Below are positions 14,520 through 22,191 of a stretch of 28,067 bases of DNA, in pieces. The translations under genes and the position numbers were made by a program. Below the pieces are notes generated by a model. That model saw nothing but the letters and a program-made list of their open reading frames with translations. It ran no database searches and had not been told where the DNA came from. Within the stretch, counting starts at the first letter, position 1; each line of letters begins with the position of its first letter. The stretch is from the NCBI GenBank assembly GCA_900544385.1, contig UQVD01000014.1, positions 1-28,067 on the forward strand, read 5' to 3'. This DNA is from an uncultured Collinsella sp. (GTDB taxonomy: Bacteria; Actinomycetota; Coriobacteriia; Coriobacteriales; Coriobacteriaceae).

Positions 14520-15380
14520 ATGAAGCTGAAGAAGCTTGGCGCATTTGCCGCCACGGGTGCTATGGCGCTCGCCCTCGCTCTGACGGGCTGCGGCTCGTCC
14601 AACGCCACCTCTGGTTCTAATGCCGGTTCCAGCAGCTCTGACGACGCTAAGGTCGAGAAGGTCGACGGCTCCAAGGAGTACGCGCTCGTCAAGGACGGTA
14701 CGCTGACCGTCGGCACCTCTGCCGAGTACGCTCCGTTTGAGTACAAGGATGACAACGGCGATTATCAGGGCTTTGACCTTGAGCTCATCAAGGCTATCGG
14801 CGACAAGCTGGGCCTGGATGTCGAGTATGTCAACAATGACTTTGACACGCTGGTTCCGGGCGTCGCTTCGGGCGCCAAATATGACGTTTCCATCGCGGCT
14901 ATCACCGACACGCCCGAGCGTGAGAAGGAAGTCACTTTCTCCGATTCCTACTACATGGACGATCAGGCTATCGTGACCAAGGTCGATAACACTGACATCA
15001 CGGCCGACAACTACAGCGAGAAGCTCAACAACGCCGATGCTACCATCATCGTCCAGTCTGGCTCGACCGCCGAGTCCTTTGCCCAGGAGAACTTCCCCAA
15101 GGCCAAGATTGTCCCCTACAAGGACGCCACCGAGTGCTTCAGCGCCCTGCAGTCCGATAAGGGCGACGCCGTAGTCACCAACCGCTCCGTTGCCAGCCAG
15201 CTGACCGCCGAGCAGTTCAACACCTGCCAGACCATCAAGCAGATCAGCACCGGCGAGGAGTACGCCATCGCCATCAACCAGGGCAACACCAAGCTCAAGG
15301 ACGACATCAACCAGGCCATCAAGGACCTGACCGATGACGGTACCGTTGACGCCCTCATGGCTAAGTACAACATCAAGTAA
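14520..15380 (+). CDS. Amino-acid ABC transporter substrate-binding lipoprotein
   Basis: 286-residue lipoprotein of solute-binding family 3 (polar amino acids). Signal peptide MKLKKLGAFAATGAMALALA with lipobox LTGC; the Cys is lipidated and anchors it outside the membrane. A Ser/Gly linker follows, then LTVGTSAEYAPFEYKDDNGDYQGFDLELI, VSIAAITDTPEREKEVTFSDSYY (the Arg that binds the ligand carboxylate) and VQSGSTAE. The exact amino acid cannot be read. ATG 14520 with GAAGGAG upstream. It is first in a three-gene operon; the hairpin at 15403 probably keeps it more abundant than the permease and ATPase. Confidence 0.93.
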   Translation: MKLKKLGAFAATGAMALALALTGCGSSNATSGSNAGSSSSDDAKVEKVDGSKEYALVKDGTLTVGTSAEYAPFEYKDDNGDYQGFDLELIKAIGDKLGLDVEYVNNDFDTLVPGVASGAKYDVSIAAITDTPEREKEVTFSDSYYMDDQAIVTKVDNTDITADNYSEKLNNADATIIVQSGSTAESFAQENFPKAKIVPYKDATECFSALQSDKGDAVVTNRSVASQLTAEQFNTCQTIKQISTGEEYAIAINQGNTKLKDDINQAIKDLTDDGTVDALMAKYNIK

Positions 15381-15402
15381 AATAGCTACTTGATTGCTCG
15401 CG

Positions 15403-15433
15403 GGCCCTTTCCGCTTTGGCGGAGAGGGCCTTT
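15403..15433 (+). terminator. Intercistronic hairpin / partial terminator
   Basis: GGCCCTTTCCGC (15403-15414) pairs with GCGGAGAGGGCC (15419-15430), then only TTT. A leaky terminator or mRNA-protecting hairpin between binding protein and permease genes, common in ABC operons. Confidence 0.7.
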
Positions 15434-15499
15434 GCGCTTCTCTTGACGGAGAGCATTTCCGTCTCGTTTTTGCCGGCAACTTCTACGATAGGAGCCACC

Positions 15500-16861
15500 T
15501 TGTCTCGACTGAACAAAGGGGCCGTGGAGCAGCGTTTTTCACTGCCCGCCTTGCTCCAAAAGCTAGTCTGCGTCATGGCCGTGGCGCTCGCGCTGGTGTG
15601 TGTGGGGGCATATGCGCCCACGACCGCCCAGGCGCTTGAGACCGCAAAGATTACCGCCCGACCCAACACCGGTTCGGGCAGCGCTGTGGTCGGCGGTACC
15701 GAGACGCGCATTACCTGGGAGGTCCAGGCCGATGCCGATGAGGAGCTGAGCGGTCTTTCGCTGACGTTTGTCGACGGCACGACGTTTGGTACCGATGACA
15801 CGCGATTGACGATGCTCTCGGGCGAGGACCTCATGGATCGTACGCCCATGAAGCCCACGTGCAAGGCTGACGGCCAGACGCTCAAGATTGATTTTGGCGA
15901 GACGGCGCCTGCCGGCGGCTTTTTCCGTGTCGAGGTTTACGGCGTGACCTTCCCCGTCGAGGGCGGCGATGAGGCCTTTAGCGGCACCTACACTTTGGCC
16001 GATGGCTCGACCAAGAAGATCTCCAAGATTCCGTCGGTGGAGATCAAGGGTGTGACGGCCTTCGATAACTTCTTGGCCGATCTTAAGGAGCAGCCGTGGG
16101 TCGAGGCTTGGAACTCCAATATGTTCCTGCGCCTGTTCTTGAACCCGGTCATTTTGGTCCAGAGCCTGCCGATCGTCTTCAAGGGCTTCCTCATGTCGCT
16201 CTCGATCGTGCTTGTGGCGTTTCCGCTGGCAATTCCCTTCGGTTTCGCCCTATCGCTCATGCGCATTTCCAAGTCGCGCATCCTGCGCTGCCTTGCCGGT
16301 ATCTACGTGAATATCATTCGCGGTACGCCGGCGTTCCTGCAGATCTATATCGCGTTCTTCGGTCTGCCGTTGGCCGGCGTCAAGGTTGATGACTACGTGC
16401 TCGGCGTCATCGTCATGGCCATGAATTCGTCTGCCTATCTGTGCGAGATCTTCCGTGCCGGTATTCAATCAATCCCCAAGGGCCAAAACGAGGCTGCTCG
16501 CTCTCTGGGCATGAATGCCTTCCAGACGCTGCTCTACGTTATGATTCCGCAGACGTTCCGCAATGTTTTGCCTACGCTGACCAGCGAGTTTATCTTGCTT
16601 TACAAGGATACGTCGCTGCTTGCCGCCGTGGGTGTGGTCGAGATCGTCATGAACGCCCGTACCATCGTGGCCACGACGGGCTCCATTACACCGTACGTGG
16701 TTGCCGCCCTGTTCTATCTGGTCATCACCCTGCCGCTCGCTCGCTTGGTGAGCGGTCTTGAGGCGAGGCTTTTGGGCACGACCGAGACCAAGAAGAAGCG
16801 TCCCGCCAAGAGCGCCGGACAGGTTGTCGCGACGCCTGCCGATCACATCGCCGGTCTGTAA
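15500..16861 (+). CDS. Amino-acid ABC permease with secreted N-terminal domain
   Basis: 453-residue membrane protein starting at TTG 15500, with TAGGAG 7 bases upstream. A signal-like segment (LVCVMAVALALVCVGAYA) is followed by about 150 residues of extracellular beta-rich sequence (ITARPNTGSGS to SVEIKGVTAFD), then a HisM-type permease domain of about 230 residues with several membrane helices and the ATPase-contact loop EAARSLGM. Ordinary family permeases are 210-230 residues, so the N-terminal half is an added domain I cannot assign. It works with the lipoprotein before it and the ATPase after it. Stop is 12 bases before the ATPase start. Confidence 0.88.
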   Translation: MSRLNKGAVEQRFSLPALLQKLVCVMAVALALVCVGAYAPTTAQALETAKITARPNTGSGSAVVGGTETRITWEVQADADEELSGLSLTFVDGTTFGTDDTRLTMLSGEDLMDRTPMKPTCKADGQTLKIDFGETAPAGGFFRVEVYGVTFPVEGGDEAFSGTYTLADGSTKKISKIPSVEIKGVTAFDNFLADLKEQPWVEAWNSNMFLRLFLNPVILVQSLPIVFKGFLMSLSIVLVAFPLAIPFGFALSLMRISKSRILRCLAGIYVNIIRGTPAFLQIYIAFFGLPLAGVKVDDYVLGVIVMAMNSSAYLCEIFRAGIQSIPKGQNEAARSLGMNAFQTLLYVMIPQTFRNVLPTLTSEFILLYKDTSLLAAVGVVEIVMNARTIVATTGSITPYVVAALFYLVITLPLARLVSGLEARLLGTTETKKKRPAKSAGQVVATPADHIAGL

Positions 16862-16873
16862 GGAGGTCCTATC

Positions 16874-17626
16874 ATGAGCGAAACCAATAACTCGAACGAG
16901 GTCGTCGTCAGTATCAAGAACCTCCAGAAGGCCTTTGGCGACAACGTGGTCCTGCGCGATATCGATCTGGATGTGCACAAGGGTGAGGTCGTTGTGGTCT
17001 TGGGCCCCTCGGGCTCGGGCAAGTCGACAATGCTTCGCTGCATCAATCGTCTGGAGCATCCCACGAGCGGCTCGATTATCGTCGAGGGTGTGGACGTGTG
17101 CGCCAAGGGCGTCGACCTTAACAAGGTGCGCACGCATCTGGGTATGGTGTTCCAGCAGTTCAATTTGTTCCCGCACCTCTCAGTCAAAAAGAACGTCATG
17201 CTCGCGCAGCAGAAGGTGCTCAAGCGCAGCAAGGAAGAGGCCGAGAAGATCGCCGTCGAGGAGCTGACCAAGGTCGGTCTTGCCGAGCGCATCGATTTTA
17301 TGCCGAGTCAGCTTTCGGGCGGCCAGCAGCAGCGCGTTGCCATCGCCCGCGCCCTGTCGATGAACCCGCACGTCATGCTCTTTGACGAGGCCACCTCGGC
17401 GCTCGACCCTGAGCTCGTGCGCGACGTCCTGGGCGTCATGCGCGACCTGGCGCACGACGGTATGACCATGATCGTCGTGACGCACGAGATGGGCTTTGCC
17501 CGCGATGTCGCCGACCGCGTCGTCTTTATGGACGGAGGCGTCATTGTGGAAGAGGGTACGCCGAGCGAGGTCTTCGACCATCCTAAGAGCGAGCGCACCA
17601 AGGCGTTCTTGGGCAATATCTCGTAG
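16874..17626 (+). CDS. Amino-acid ABC transporter ATP-binding protein
   Basis: 250-residue ATPase of the GlnQ/HisP type. Walker A GPSGSGKST, Q-loop VFQQFNLFPH, signature LSGGQQQR, Walker B VMLFDEATSALDPE, H-loop THEM. All catalytic residues are present. AAGGAGG at 16860-16866 gives a strong ribosome binding site. It energises import by the permease encoded just upstream. The operon ends at the 17648 terminator. Confidence 0.96.
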   Translation: MSETNNSNEVVVSIKNLQKAFGDNVVLRDIDLDVHKGEVVVVLGPSGSGKSTMLRCINRLEHPTSGSIIVEGVDVCAKGVDLNKVRTHLGMVFQQFNLFPHLSVKKNVMLAQQKVLKRSKEEAEKIAVEELTKVGLAERIDFMPSQLSGGQQQRVAIARALSMNPHVMLFDEATSALDPELVRDVLGVMRDLAHDGMTMIVVTHEMGFARDVADRVVFMDGGVIVEEGTPSEVFDHPKSERTKAFLGNIS

Positions 17627-17647
17627 CCGGTTGATGTAACTGCCGTT

Positions 17648-17691
17648 ACAAAAGAGCGGGGCTGGACTTGAATCCAGCCCCGCTCTTTTGT
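17648..17691. terminator. Bidirectional terminator
   Basis: A perfect 19-bp stem (17648-17666 with 17673-17691) and 6-base loop. The stem ends in A-rich/T-rich sequence, so it can terminate both the ABC operon (plus) and the flavodoxin gene (minus). Confidence 0.93.
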
Positions 17692-17741
17692 AGGGATGGG
17701 GATGCGCTTTGATGCAGGCTCTCTTGGAGGCCCTGGGTTCG

Positions 17742-18161
17742 TTACGCGAGCTCGGCTCCGAGGGCCTTGCAAGCGGTCTCGCCCTCGTCGTCGGGCGCGT
17801 CGTAGCAGATGGTGGAGTCCACGACGTTGACGCCGGCCTCGTCGGCGTCGGCCTTCCAGTTGTCCATCCACTCGCCCTCGGCCCACGAATAGGAGCCAAA
17901 GAGGACGACCCTCTTGTCGCCGAGAGTCTCCTTGACCTCGTCCCACATCGGCTGGAACTCATCGTACTCGAGTTCCTCGGAGCCCATGGCGGGGCAGCCG
18001 AAGGCGAAGGCATCATATTCGGTGGCCTTGTCGGCAGAGAAGTCGGCGCAGGAGATGACCTCTGCCTCGGCGCCGGCATCGGTTGCACCTTCGGCAACGA
18101 AGTTTGCCATGGCCTCGGTGTTGCCCGTGCCGCTCCAGTAGACGACGGCGATCTTGCTCAT
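17742..18161 (-). CDS. Flavodoxin
   Basis: 139-residue short-chain flavodoxin, a soluble FMN electron carrier. FMN phosphate loop WSGTGNTEAMA (residues 9-19), FMN-flanking AFGCPAMGSEELEYDEF and FGSYSWAEGEWMDNW. In anaerobes it replaces ferredoxin, especially under iron shortage. It lies downstream of DUF3793 with a 46-bp gap, probably one transcript. Confidence 0.95.
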   Translation of the reverse strand: MSKIAVVYWSGTGNTEAMANFVAEGATDAGAEAEVISCADFSADKATEYDAFAFGCPAMGSEELEYDEFQPMWDEVKETLGDKRVVLFGSYSWAEGEWMDNWKADADEAGVNVVDSTICYDAPDDEGETACKALGAELA

Positions 18162-18207
18162 GTTGAGTCCTTTCAGTTGTGCGGCAGGTTGTCGCGGCTT
18201 CTATGTT

Positions 18208-18912
18208 CTATCGGGTTGCCTGGGCAAGTTGCGCCAAGCTGCAGCCCTGCTGATAGACAAAGGTGAGGTATTGAGTGCAAGCGCGGTAGGCGTCAAACAT
18301 CGCAAGCGCTTGCTCGACATTCGTGTAGACCTTCCAAGCTCCAAAGACCTTGTAGTTCTCGCCGCGCTGGACGATAAACTGATGGACATCTTCGTAGGGA
18401 TAGCCCAAATAATAGCCAATTTCGTGGGGGAACTCGCACATGCACCCCGTATCGCAGTGCCTATTTCGCGCGAGTGCGCAGACACTGCCGTCATAGGCGC
18501 TTTCTGCGGCATTGCTGCTTGCCAGCGTGATGCGCGCGGCGAGATGCACCAGGGATGCGGGCAGGTTGTGGACATCGTAACCTTCGGCGACAAGCGCCGT
18601 CGTGGCACGGGGGTCGGAGAGGTATCGCATGAGGTCCGCAGGGCGGTACACATAGATGAGCGCTCCGCAGGGGCGCCAGACCAAAACGCTCATATGGATC
18701 CCGAGTGGCTGGAGCTCGCGGTTGCATTGGGCTATGACGACGAGCAGGCGAGAGCGTCGCTCTTCGATTTGAGCGACGCCGAGTTTTCCGTTTTGGTTGG
18801 CGTAAACGCCGGGATAGGTAAAGAGCGAAGCCGGCTTGATGCCTGCGAGCGTAGGGGAGCAGTTGCGCACGACAGCCGTTTGGTATGTTGGGATGTCAAT
18901 GGTTCGAGTCAC
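18208..18912 (-). CDS. DUF3793 family protein
   Basis: 234-residue protein of unknown function, recognised by HCDTGCMCEFPHEIGYYLGYPYEDV, the Cys-containing block I associate with DUF3793; it precedes VFGAWKVYTNVEQALAMFDAY. It starts at GTG 18912 with AAAGGAG upstream. No signal peptide. DUF3793 genes often sit beside flavodoxin genes in gut anaerobes, as here, which suggests a role in metal or redox homeostasis (inference). The conserved CxxxCxC and histidines could bind metal. Confidence 0.8.
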   Translation of the reverse strand: MTRTIDIPTYQTAVVRNCSPTLAGIKPASLFTYPGVYANQNGKLGVAQIEERRSRLLVVIAQCNRELQPLGIHMSVLVWRPCGALIYVYRPADLMRYLSDPRATTALVAEGYDVHNLPASLVHLAARITLASSNAAESAYDGSVCALARNRHCDTGCMCEFPHEIGYYLGYPYEDVHQFIVQRGENYKVFGAWKVYTNVEQALAMFDAYRACTQYLTFVYQQGCSLAQLAQATR

Positions 18913-19005
18913 GTTGCTCCTTTCTGGTCATCAGTTGTTAGCCTAGGAAAACTTATACACGAAAGTAAGCCATGGTCAACAAAAAAGTTTGAAGCGGGAA
19001 ACTAA

Positions 19006-19037
19006 TTGACCGAACGGACATGATTTTGGGTTAAGAT
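19006..19037 (+). promoter_or_regulatory. Promoter of the HMA metal-binding gene
   Basis: TTGACC (19006-19011) and TTAAGA/TAAGAT (19031-19037). The spacer is 19-20 bp, longer than optimal, so the basal promoter may be weak or activator-dependent. Confidence 0.5.
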
Positions 19038-19040
19038 GGG

Positions 19041-19059
19041 GACACCCCATGGGGGTATC
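19041..19059. promoter_or_regulatory. CsoR-like metal-responsive operator
   Basis: GACACCCC-ATG-GGGGTATC, an inverted repeat with one mismatch of the TACCCC/GGGGTA type bound by CsoR/RcnR-family copper or nickel repressors. It sits just after the -10, where a repressor would block transcription, and upstream of a metal-binding protein gene. Confidence 0.55.
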
Positions 19060-19087
19060 TAGATAGTGCTACTTGAAAGGGGAACGC

Positions 19088-19471
19088 ATGAGTGACTTGC
19101 TCAACCCCGCGAATCTCATCGTGCTGGCCGTCATTGCCGTCGGCATGTTTTTTGGACTGCGTCGCATTGCCGCTTCGACACACGGGAAGAGTTGCTGCAG
19201 CGATGGTGCGAGCGGCAAGAAGGCCAAAAAGGTTGTTGTGGTGGATACCGATGCATCGCACTATCCCTATAGCGATGAGCTGCTCATCGGCGGCATGAGC
19301 TGTGACGGCTGCGCTCAGAACGTGGCCAATGCCCTCAATGCGCTGGACGGCGTGTGGGCAACGGTGACGTATGCGGACCACACGGCACGCGTGCGCTCTA
19401 AACAGCCGGTTGATCGTGGTGTTCTCGAGACGGCCGTGAAAGACGCGGGCTACTACGTCATGACGCTGTAA
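19088..19471 (+). CDS. Membrane-anchored heavy-metal-associated (HMA) protein
   Basis: 127 residues. One N-terminal membrane helix (residues about 8-25, LIVLAVIAVGMFFGL), a Cys pair (C36-C37), a Lys-rich linker, then an HMA domain with the metal loop GGMSCDGCAQN (C72, C75) as in copper chaperones and CopA-type ATPases. No catalytic ATPase part. Likely a tethered copper chaperone or sink; the operator upstream supports metal control. ATG 19088 fits AAAGGGG (19077-19083). It is convergent with the YolD-like gene; no terminator seen between them. Confidence 0.82.
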   Translation: MSDLLNPANLIVLAVIAVGMFFGLRRIAASTHGKSCCSDGASGKKAKKVVVVDTDASHYPYSDELLIGGMSCDGCAQNVANALNALDGVWATVTYADHTARVRSKQPVDRGVLETAVKDAGYYVMTL

Positions 19472-19497
19472 GCGCCGCCCTGGATGCATTTCCTTGT

Positions 19498-19923
19498 CTA
19501 GGCTCGTCCGCGCAGTTCGATGTCTTGGATATCGTCGAAGTCGATGGCGATGTCTTTGAGCTTGAGGAGCTTGAAAGCGGGGAGCGCCTCGTCGAGGATG
19601 CCGGTGCGGCTGCGATAGCCGTATGTATCGTAATAGGTGACGCGGACCAGGTCGCCACGTTTGAGACCCTCGAGCTTTTTAGAAAGCACGAGGGCTTTTT
19701 CTTCCATGAGCTCACGTTTTGGCTCGACGGTGATTTCCTGCTTGCGCACGAGTTCGTAGTATCCCGTGAGGGCGGCAAAGGGCATAAACTGTGCGGCGCG
19801 GTTGGCGCGCACGGCACCGTTGGCAGTGAGCTTGGGGTCGGCGGCGCGGCGTCTGCCCTCGGGGTCCGCCAGGCGCTCGAAGGCGGTCGGCGGGCGCACG
19901 GGCTGTTGTTTGGGTTTAGGCAC
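19498..19923 (-). CDS. YolD-like protein linked to Y-family polymerase
   Basis: 141 residues resembling YolD, recognised by NRAAQFMPFAALTGYYELV, the charged ELMEEKALVLSKKLE helix and the small-barrel-like LVRVTYYDTYGYRSRTG. YolD-like genes commonly accompany UmuC-type polymerases and may act like UmuD partners; the function is unproven. GTG 19923 is chosen (GGAGG 5 bases upstream); a TTG at 19935 is in frame but is not spaced from that site. The start overlaps the polymerase stop by 8 bases (GTGCCTAA), implying coupled translation. Confidence 0.78.
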   Translation of the reverse strand: MPKPKQQPVRPPTAFERLADPEGRRRAADPKLTANGAVRANRAAQFMPFAALTGYYELVRKQEITVEPKRELMEEKALVLSKKLEGLKRGDLVRVTYYDTYGYRSRTGILDEALPAFKLLKLKDIAIDFDDIQDIELRGRA

Positions 19924-21421
19924 GGTGTCCTCCAACTTGGTCGTTGCGTTCGCGTGCGGTGGCTCCGGCGGTAAAACTCAATCCTTTGACCAGGGCGTTC
20001 TTGCCGTATTTGCCTTTTACGGCCAACACGGCGCGCGCCAAGTCGCGCTCGCGCTCATCCGCCTCGATATCGCTGAACAGATCGATGGTGGCAAATTCTT
20101 CGGGCACCAGATTGCCAAATCCCAGGTTGATGCGCTTGACCGGTCGTTTGGGATCGACAGTCTGCGCCCAAAGCTCATCGAAATAGCCCATGATCTTCTT
20201 AAACGAATTGGTGCGCTCGGGCAGCTTTCGCGAAGCGTTGGAGTGCGTAAAGAGTGCGGCATAGCCACCGCGCGGTTTGCCGCCATGCTCTCCCACAAAG
20301 ATGCCATCGATTGCCTGCGCCTCGCGCACCAGGCGGCGCCGTTCGTCATCTCGCTGGACGGGCTTGGGCGCACGGGGTGCGAGCTCGGGGCCGGCGGTTG
20401 CGGCGGGTTCGATGCTCGACGTGCTCGAACGCAAATGCCCGCATCCGTCTACATATTGCGCTGTGCCGCTGGCGTCGAGACGGCGTATGTCGGCGCGCTC
20501 GCTCGCGTAGCCTACAAAGAGCGAGATGCTGTCGCACACCACGTGCTTATCGACTAAGTCCAACACGGCGTTGTCGACCATCTCGCGCAAGACGGTGTAG
20601 GCCTGCTCGTAGGCATAACCTTTCGAGAGCACCTGTCCTGTGGTGGTCGAAGTTGCTTGCGGGCGATAGGCTTGGATATCGGCGATGGTTGTCGGCTCGC
20701 GCCCGAAGGCGTGGTCGATGAGATATTCGGCATTAACGCCGAGCTCGTCGTAGAGCAGGTTCTCGTCGAGCGCGGCGACGCCCATCAGGTCGTAGACGCC
20801 ATACTTTTCGAGTCGTGCTGCCACGCCGGGGCCGATGCCCCAGATATCGGTGATGGGACGATGGGGCCAGATCTCTTTGCGAAAGGTCTCGTCGTCGAGT
20901 ATGCCGATGCGGCTGGGTACGTGCTTGGCGGTGATATCGAGCGCTACCTTGGCCTGGAATAGGTTGGGGCCGATGCCGACCGTTGCCGTGATGCCGGTGC
21001 GCGCGAGGACCTCATCGCGCAACATGCAGGCAAAGCCTTTGGCATTGGTATGGTAGAGGTCTAGATAGGGCGTCACGTCGATAAAGCATTCGTCGATTGA
21101 ATAGACGTGAATGTCTTGCGGGCTCACGTATTCCAGATAGATGCCGTAGATTTGCGCCGACACTTCCATGTAGTGCTGCATGCGCGGTACGGCTTTGATG
21201 TAGTCGATGCCGTCGGGAATCTCGAACAGACGGCAGCGGTTGTGAATTCCTAAGTCCTTCATGGCCTGCGTGATGGCGAGGCAGATGGTCGTGCGTCCGC
21301 GCGATTCGTCGGCAACGACTAGGTTGGTGGTGAGCGGATCGAGCCCACGGTCGACGCACTCGACGCTAGCGTAAAACGTCTTGAGGTCGATGCAGATATA
21401 GGTGTGACGCTCGTGCCCCAC
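19916..21421 (-). CDS. Y-family (UmuC/DinB-type) translesion DNA polymerase
   Basis: 501-residue error-prone polymerase. Catalytic motifs YICIDLKTFYASVEC (first Asp) and VYSIDECFIDV (Asp-Glu pair) are intact; TATVGIGPNLFQAKVALD and the helix-hairpin-helix WGIGPGVAARLEKYG follow, then little-finger and C-terminal regions. Longer than DinB (about 350), it is closer to the Gram-positive UmuC-like group. The start is placed at GTG 21421 (GGGAGG 4 bases upstream); the frame is open further upstream, but a TTG at 21493 overlaps the promoter -35 and cannot be the start of that transcript. SOS control is suggested by two LexA-like boxes. Confidence 0.92.
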   Translation of the reverse strand: MGHERHTYICIDLKTFYASVECVDRGLDPLTTNLVVADESRGRTTICLAITQAMKDLGIHNRCRLFEIPDGIDYIKAVPRMQHYMEVSAQIYGIYLEYVSPQDIHVYSIDECFIDVTPYLDLYHTNAKGFACMLRDEVLARTGITATVGIGPNLFQAKVALDITAKHVPSRIGILDDETFRKEIWPHRPITDIWGIGPGVAARLEKYGVYDLMGVAALDENLLYDELGVNAEYLIDHAFGREPTTIADIQAYRPQATSTTTGQVLSKGYAYEQAYTVLREMVDNAVLDLVDKHVVCDSISLFVGYASERADIRRLDASGTAQYVDGCGHLRSSTSSIEPAATAGPELAPRAPKPVQRDDERRRLVREAQAIDGIFVGEHGGKPRGGYAALFTHSNASRKLPERTNSFKKIMGYFDELWAQTVDPKRPVKRINLGFGNLVPEEFATIDLFSDIEADERERDLARAVLAVKGKYGKNALVKGLSFTAGATARERNDQVGGHRA

Positions 21422-21433
21422 GCGTCCTCCCAT

Positions 21434-21464
21434 CAAACACATGTTCTTATCGAATGCCTGTTCG
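21434..21464 (-). promoter_or_regulatory. Tandem LexA/DinR-like SOS boxes
   Basis: On the minus strand, CGAACAGGCATTCG (21451-21464) and AGAACATGTGTTTG (21434-21447) each match the Gram-positive SOS consensus CGAAC-N4-GTTC with one or two deviations. They lie between the -10 and the start codon of the polymerase. Confidence 0.65.
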
Positions 21465-21493
21465 ATAATACCCGTTCGTCCGGACACCGTCAA
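21465..21493 (-). promoter_or_regulatory. Promoter of the umuC-yolD-like operon
   Basis: On the minus strand TTGACG (21488-21493), a 17-bp spacer, and TATTAT (21465-21470): a strong sigma-70 match. Transcription would start inside the first SOS box. Confidence 0.8.
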
Positions 21494-21501
21494 AATCTGT
21501 C

Positions 21502-21529
21502 AAAAAGGGACTGGTTTGTTTTGGTAGGT
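21502..21529 (+). repeat. 28-bp motif, upstream copy
   Basis: Begins AAAAAGGGACTGG. It matches 24 of 28 bases of the reverse complement of 22228-22255, so inverted copies flank the gene at 21606-22181. Confidence 0.65.
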
Positions 21530-21605
21530 ATGGTCGTGCGGCTGGATTGGGTTTTAACGCAGCTCTAAAGAGCGCGAAACAGCTCGGAAAACCTCGCTTC
21601 GTAGC

Positions 21606-22181
21606 ATGAGTCTAACGATTGATACCGCCTATGCGCACGGAAGGGTTGTTGGAAAGATGGTCAATTATGGGTTTGGTATGCCGACGCGCCTTGTTGCGGA
21701 TGGAGACGTGGCTCGCTGGTGCGGACGATTGGTCGCTCACTACGGTGGCACCAAGGCGCTGGTCGTGTTGGGCGGTGACAAGCATACGCGTGATGAGCTT
21801 GTCTCGGCGGCACTCGGCTCGCTTGATCGAGCTCTGCTCGAGCGCGTGCTGTTTCGCTGCGGCTCGGTTGAGGGCGACGGGGGAGACGAACTGATCGACG
21901 AAGCCGTGGCCCTGGCGACCGACGAAGGCGTGGACTTTGTCCTGGCGATTGGCGATGCCGATACTGCTGGCTTTGCACGCGAGCTCGCCCGTCGCATGGC
22001 GGCGCTCGATGCCGGCGAAGACGGCTTTGTGCCTTATGGATGCATTGTCTCGGAGGGCAAGGTGCCTGCTGTCGTGGGCACCGGTGAGGTTCCCGTTTTT
22101 GCCATTATCGCGCCCGAACTGCTGGAGGGCATCGGGTCTCCTCTGCGTGAGTTGCTCGGTAGCATCTGCGCCGCGGCCTAA
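21606..22181 (+). CDS. Half-length iron-alcohol-dehydrogenase-like protein
   Basis: Up to 191 residues. NYGFGMPTRLVADGDV, TKALVVLGGD and VDFVLAIGDAD align in order with the N-terminal nucleotide-binding domain of iron-containing alcohol dehydrogenases, and VPYGCIV plus VPVFAIIAPEL with the following strands. The GGGS cofactor loop is replaced by GDADT, and the C-terminal helical domain with the iron-binding histidines is missing, so normal dehydrogenase activity is unlikely. The frame is intact to a clean stop. The start is uncertain: ATG 21606 lacks a clear ribosome binding site; ATG 21657 would begin right at the conserved domain. Could be a remnant or a repurposed binding protein. Confidence 0.65.
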   Translation: MSLTIDTAYAHGRVVGKMVNYGFGMPTRLVADGDVARWCGRLVAHYGGTKALVVLGGDKHTRDELVSAALGSLDRALLERVLFRCGSVEGDGGDELIDEAVALATDEGVDFVLAIGDADTAGFARELARRMAALDAGEDGFVPYGCIVSEGKVPAVVGTGEVPVFAIIAPELLEGIGSPLRELLGSICAAA

Positions 22182-22191
22182 TATTTGCCAT

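Noticed and set aside
21430..21493. Polymerase start at TTG 21493 or ATG 21440
   Set aside because: 21493 lies in the -35 hexamer, and 21440 overlaps an SOS box without a ribosome binding site; GTG 21421 follows GGGAGG.
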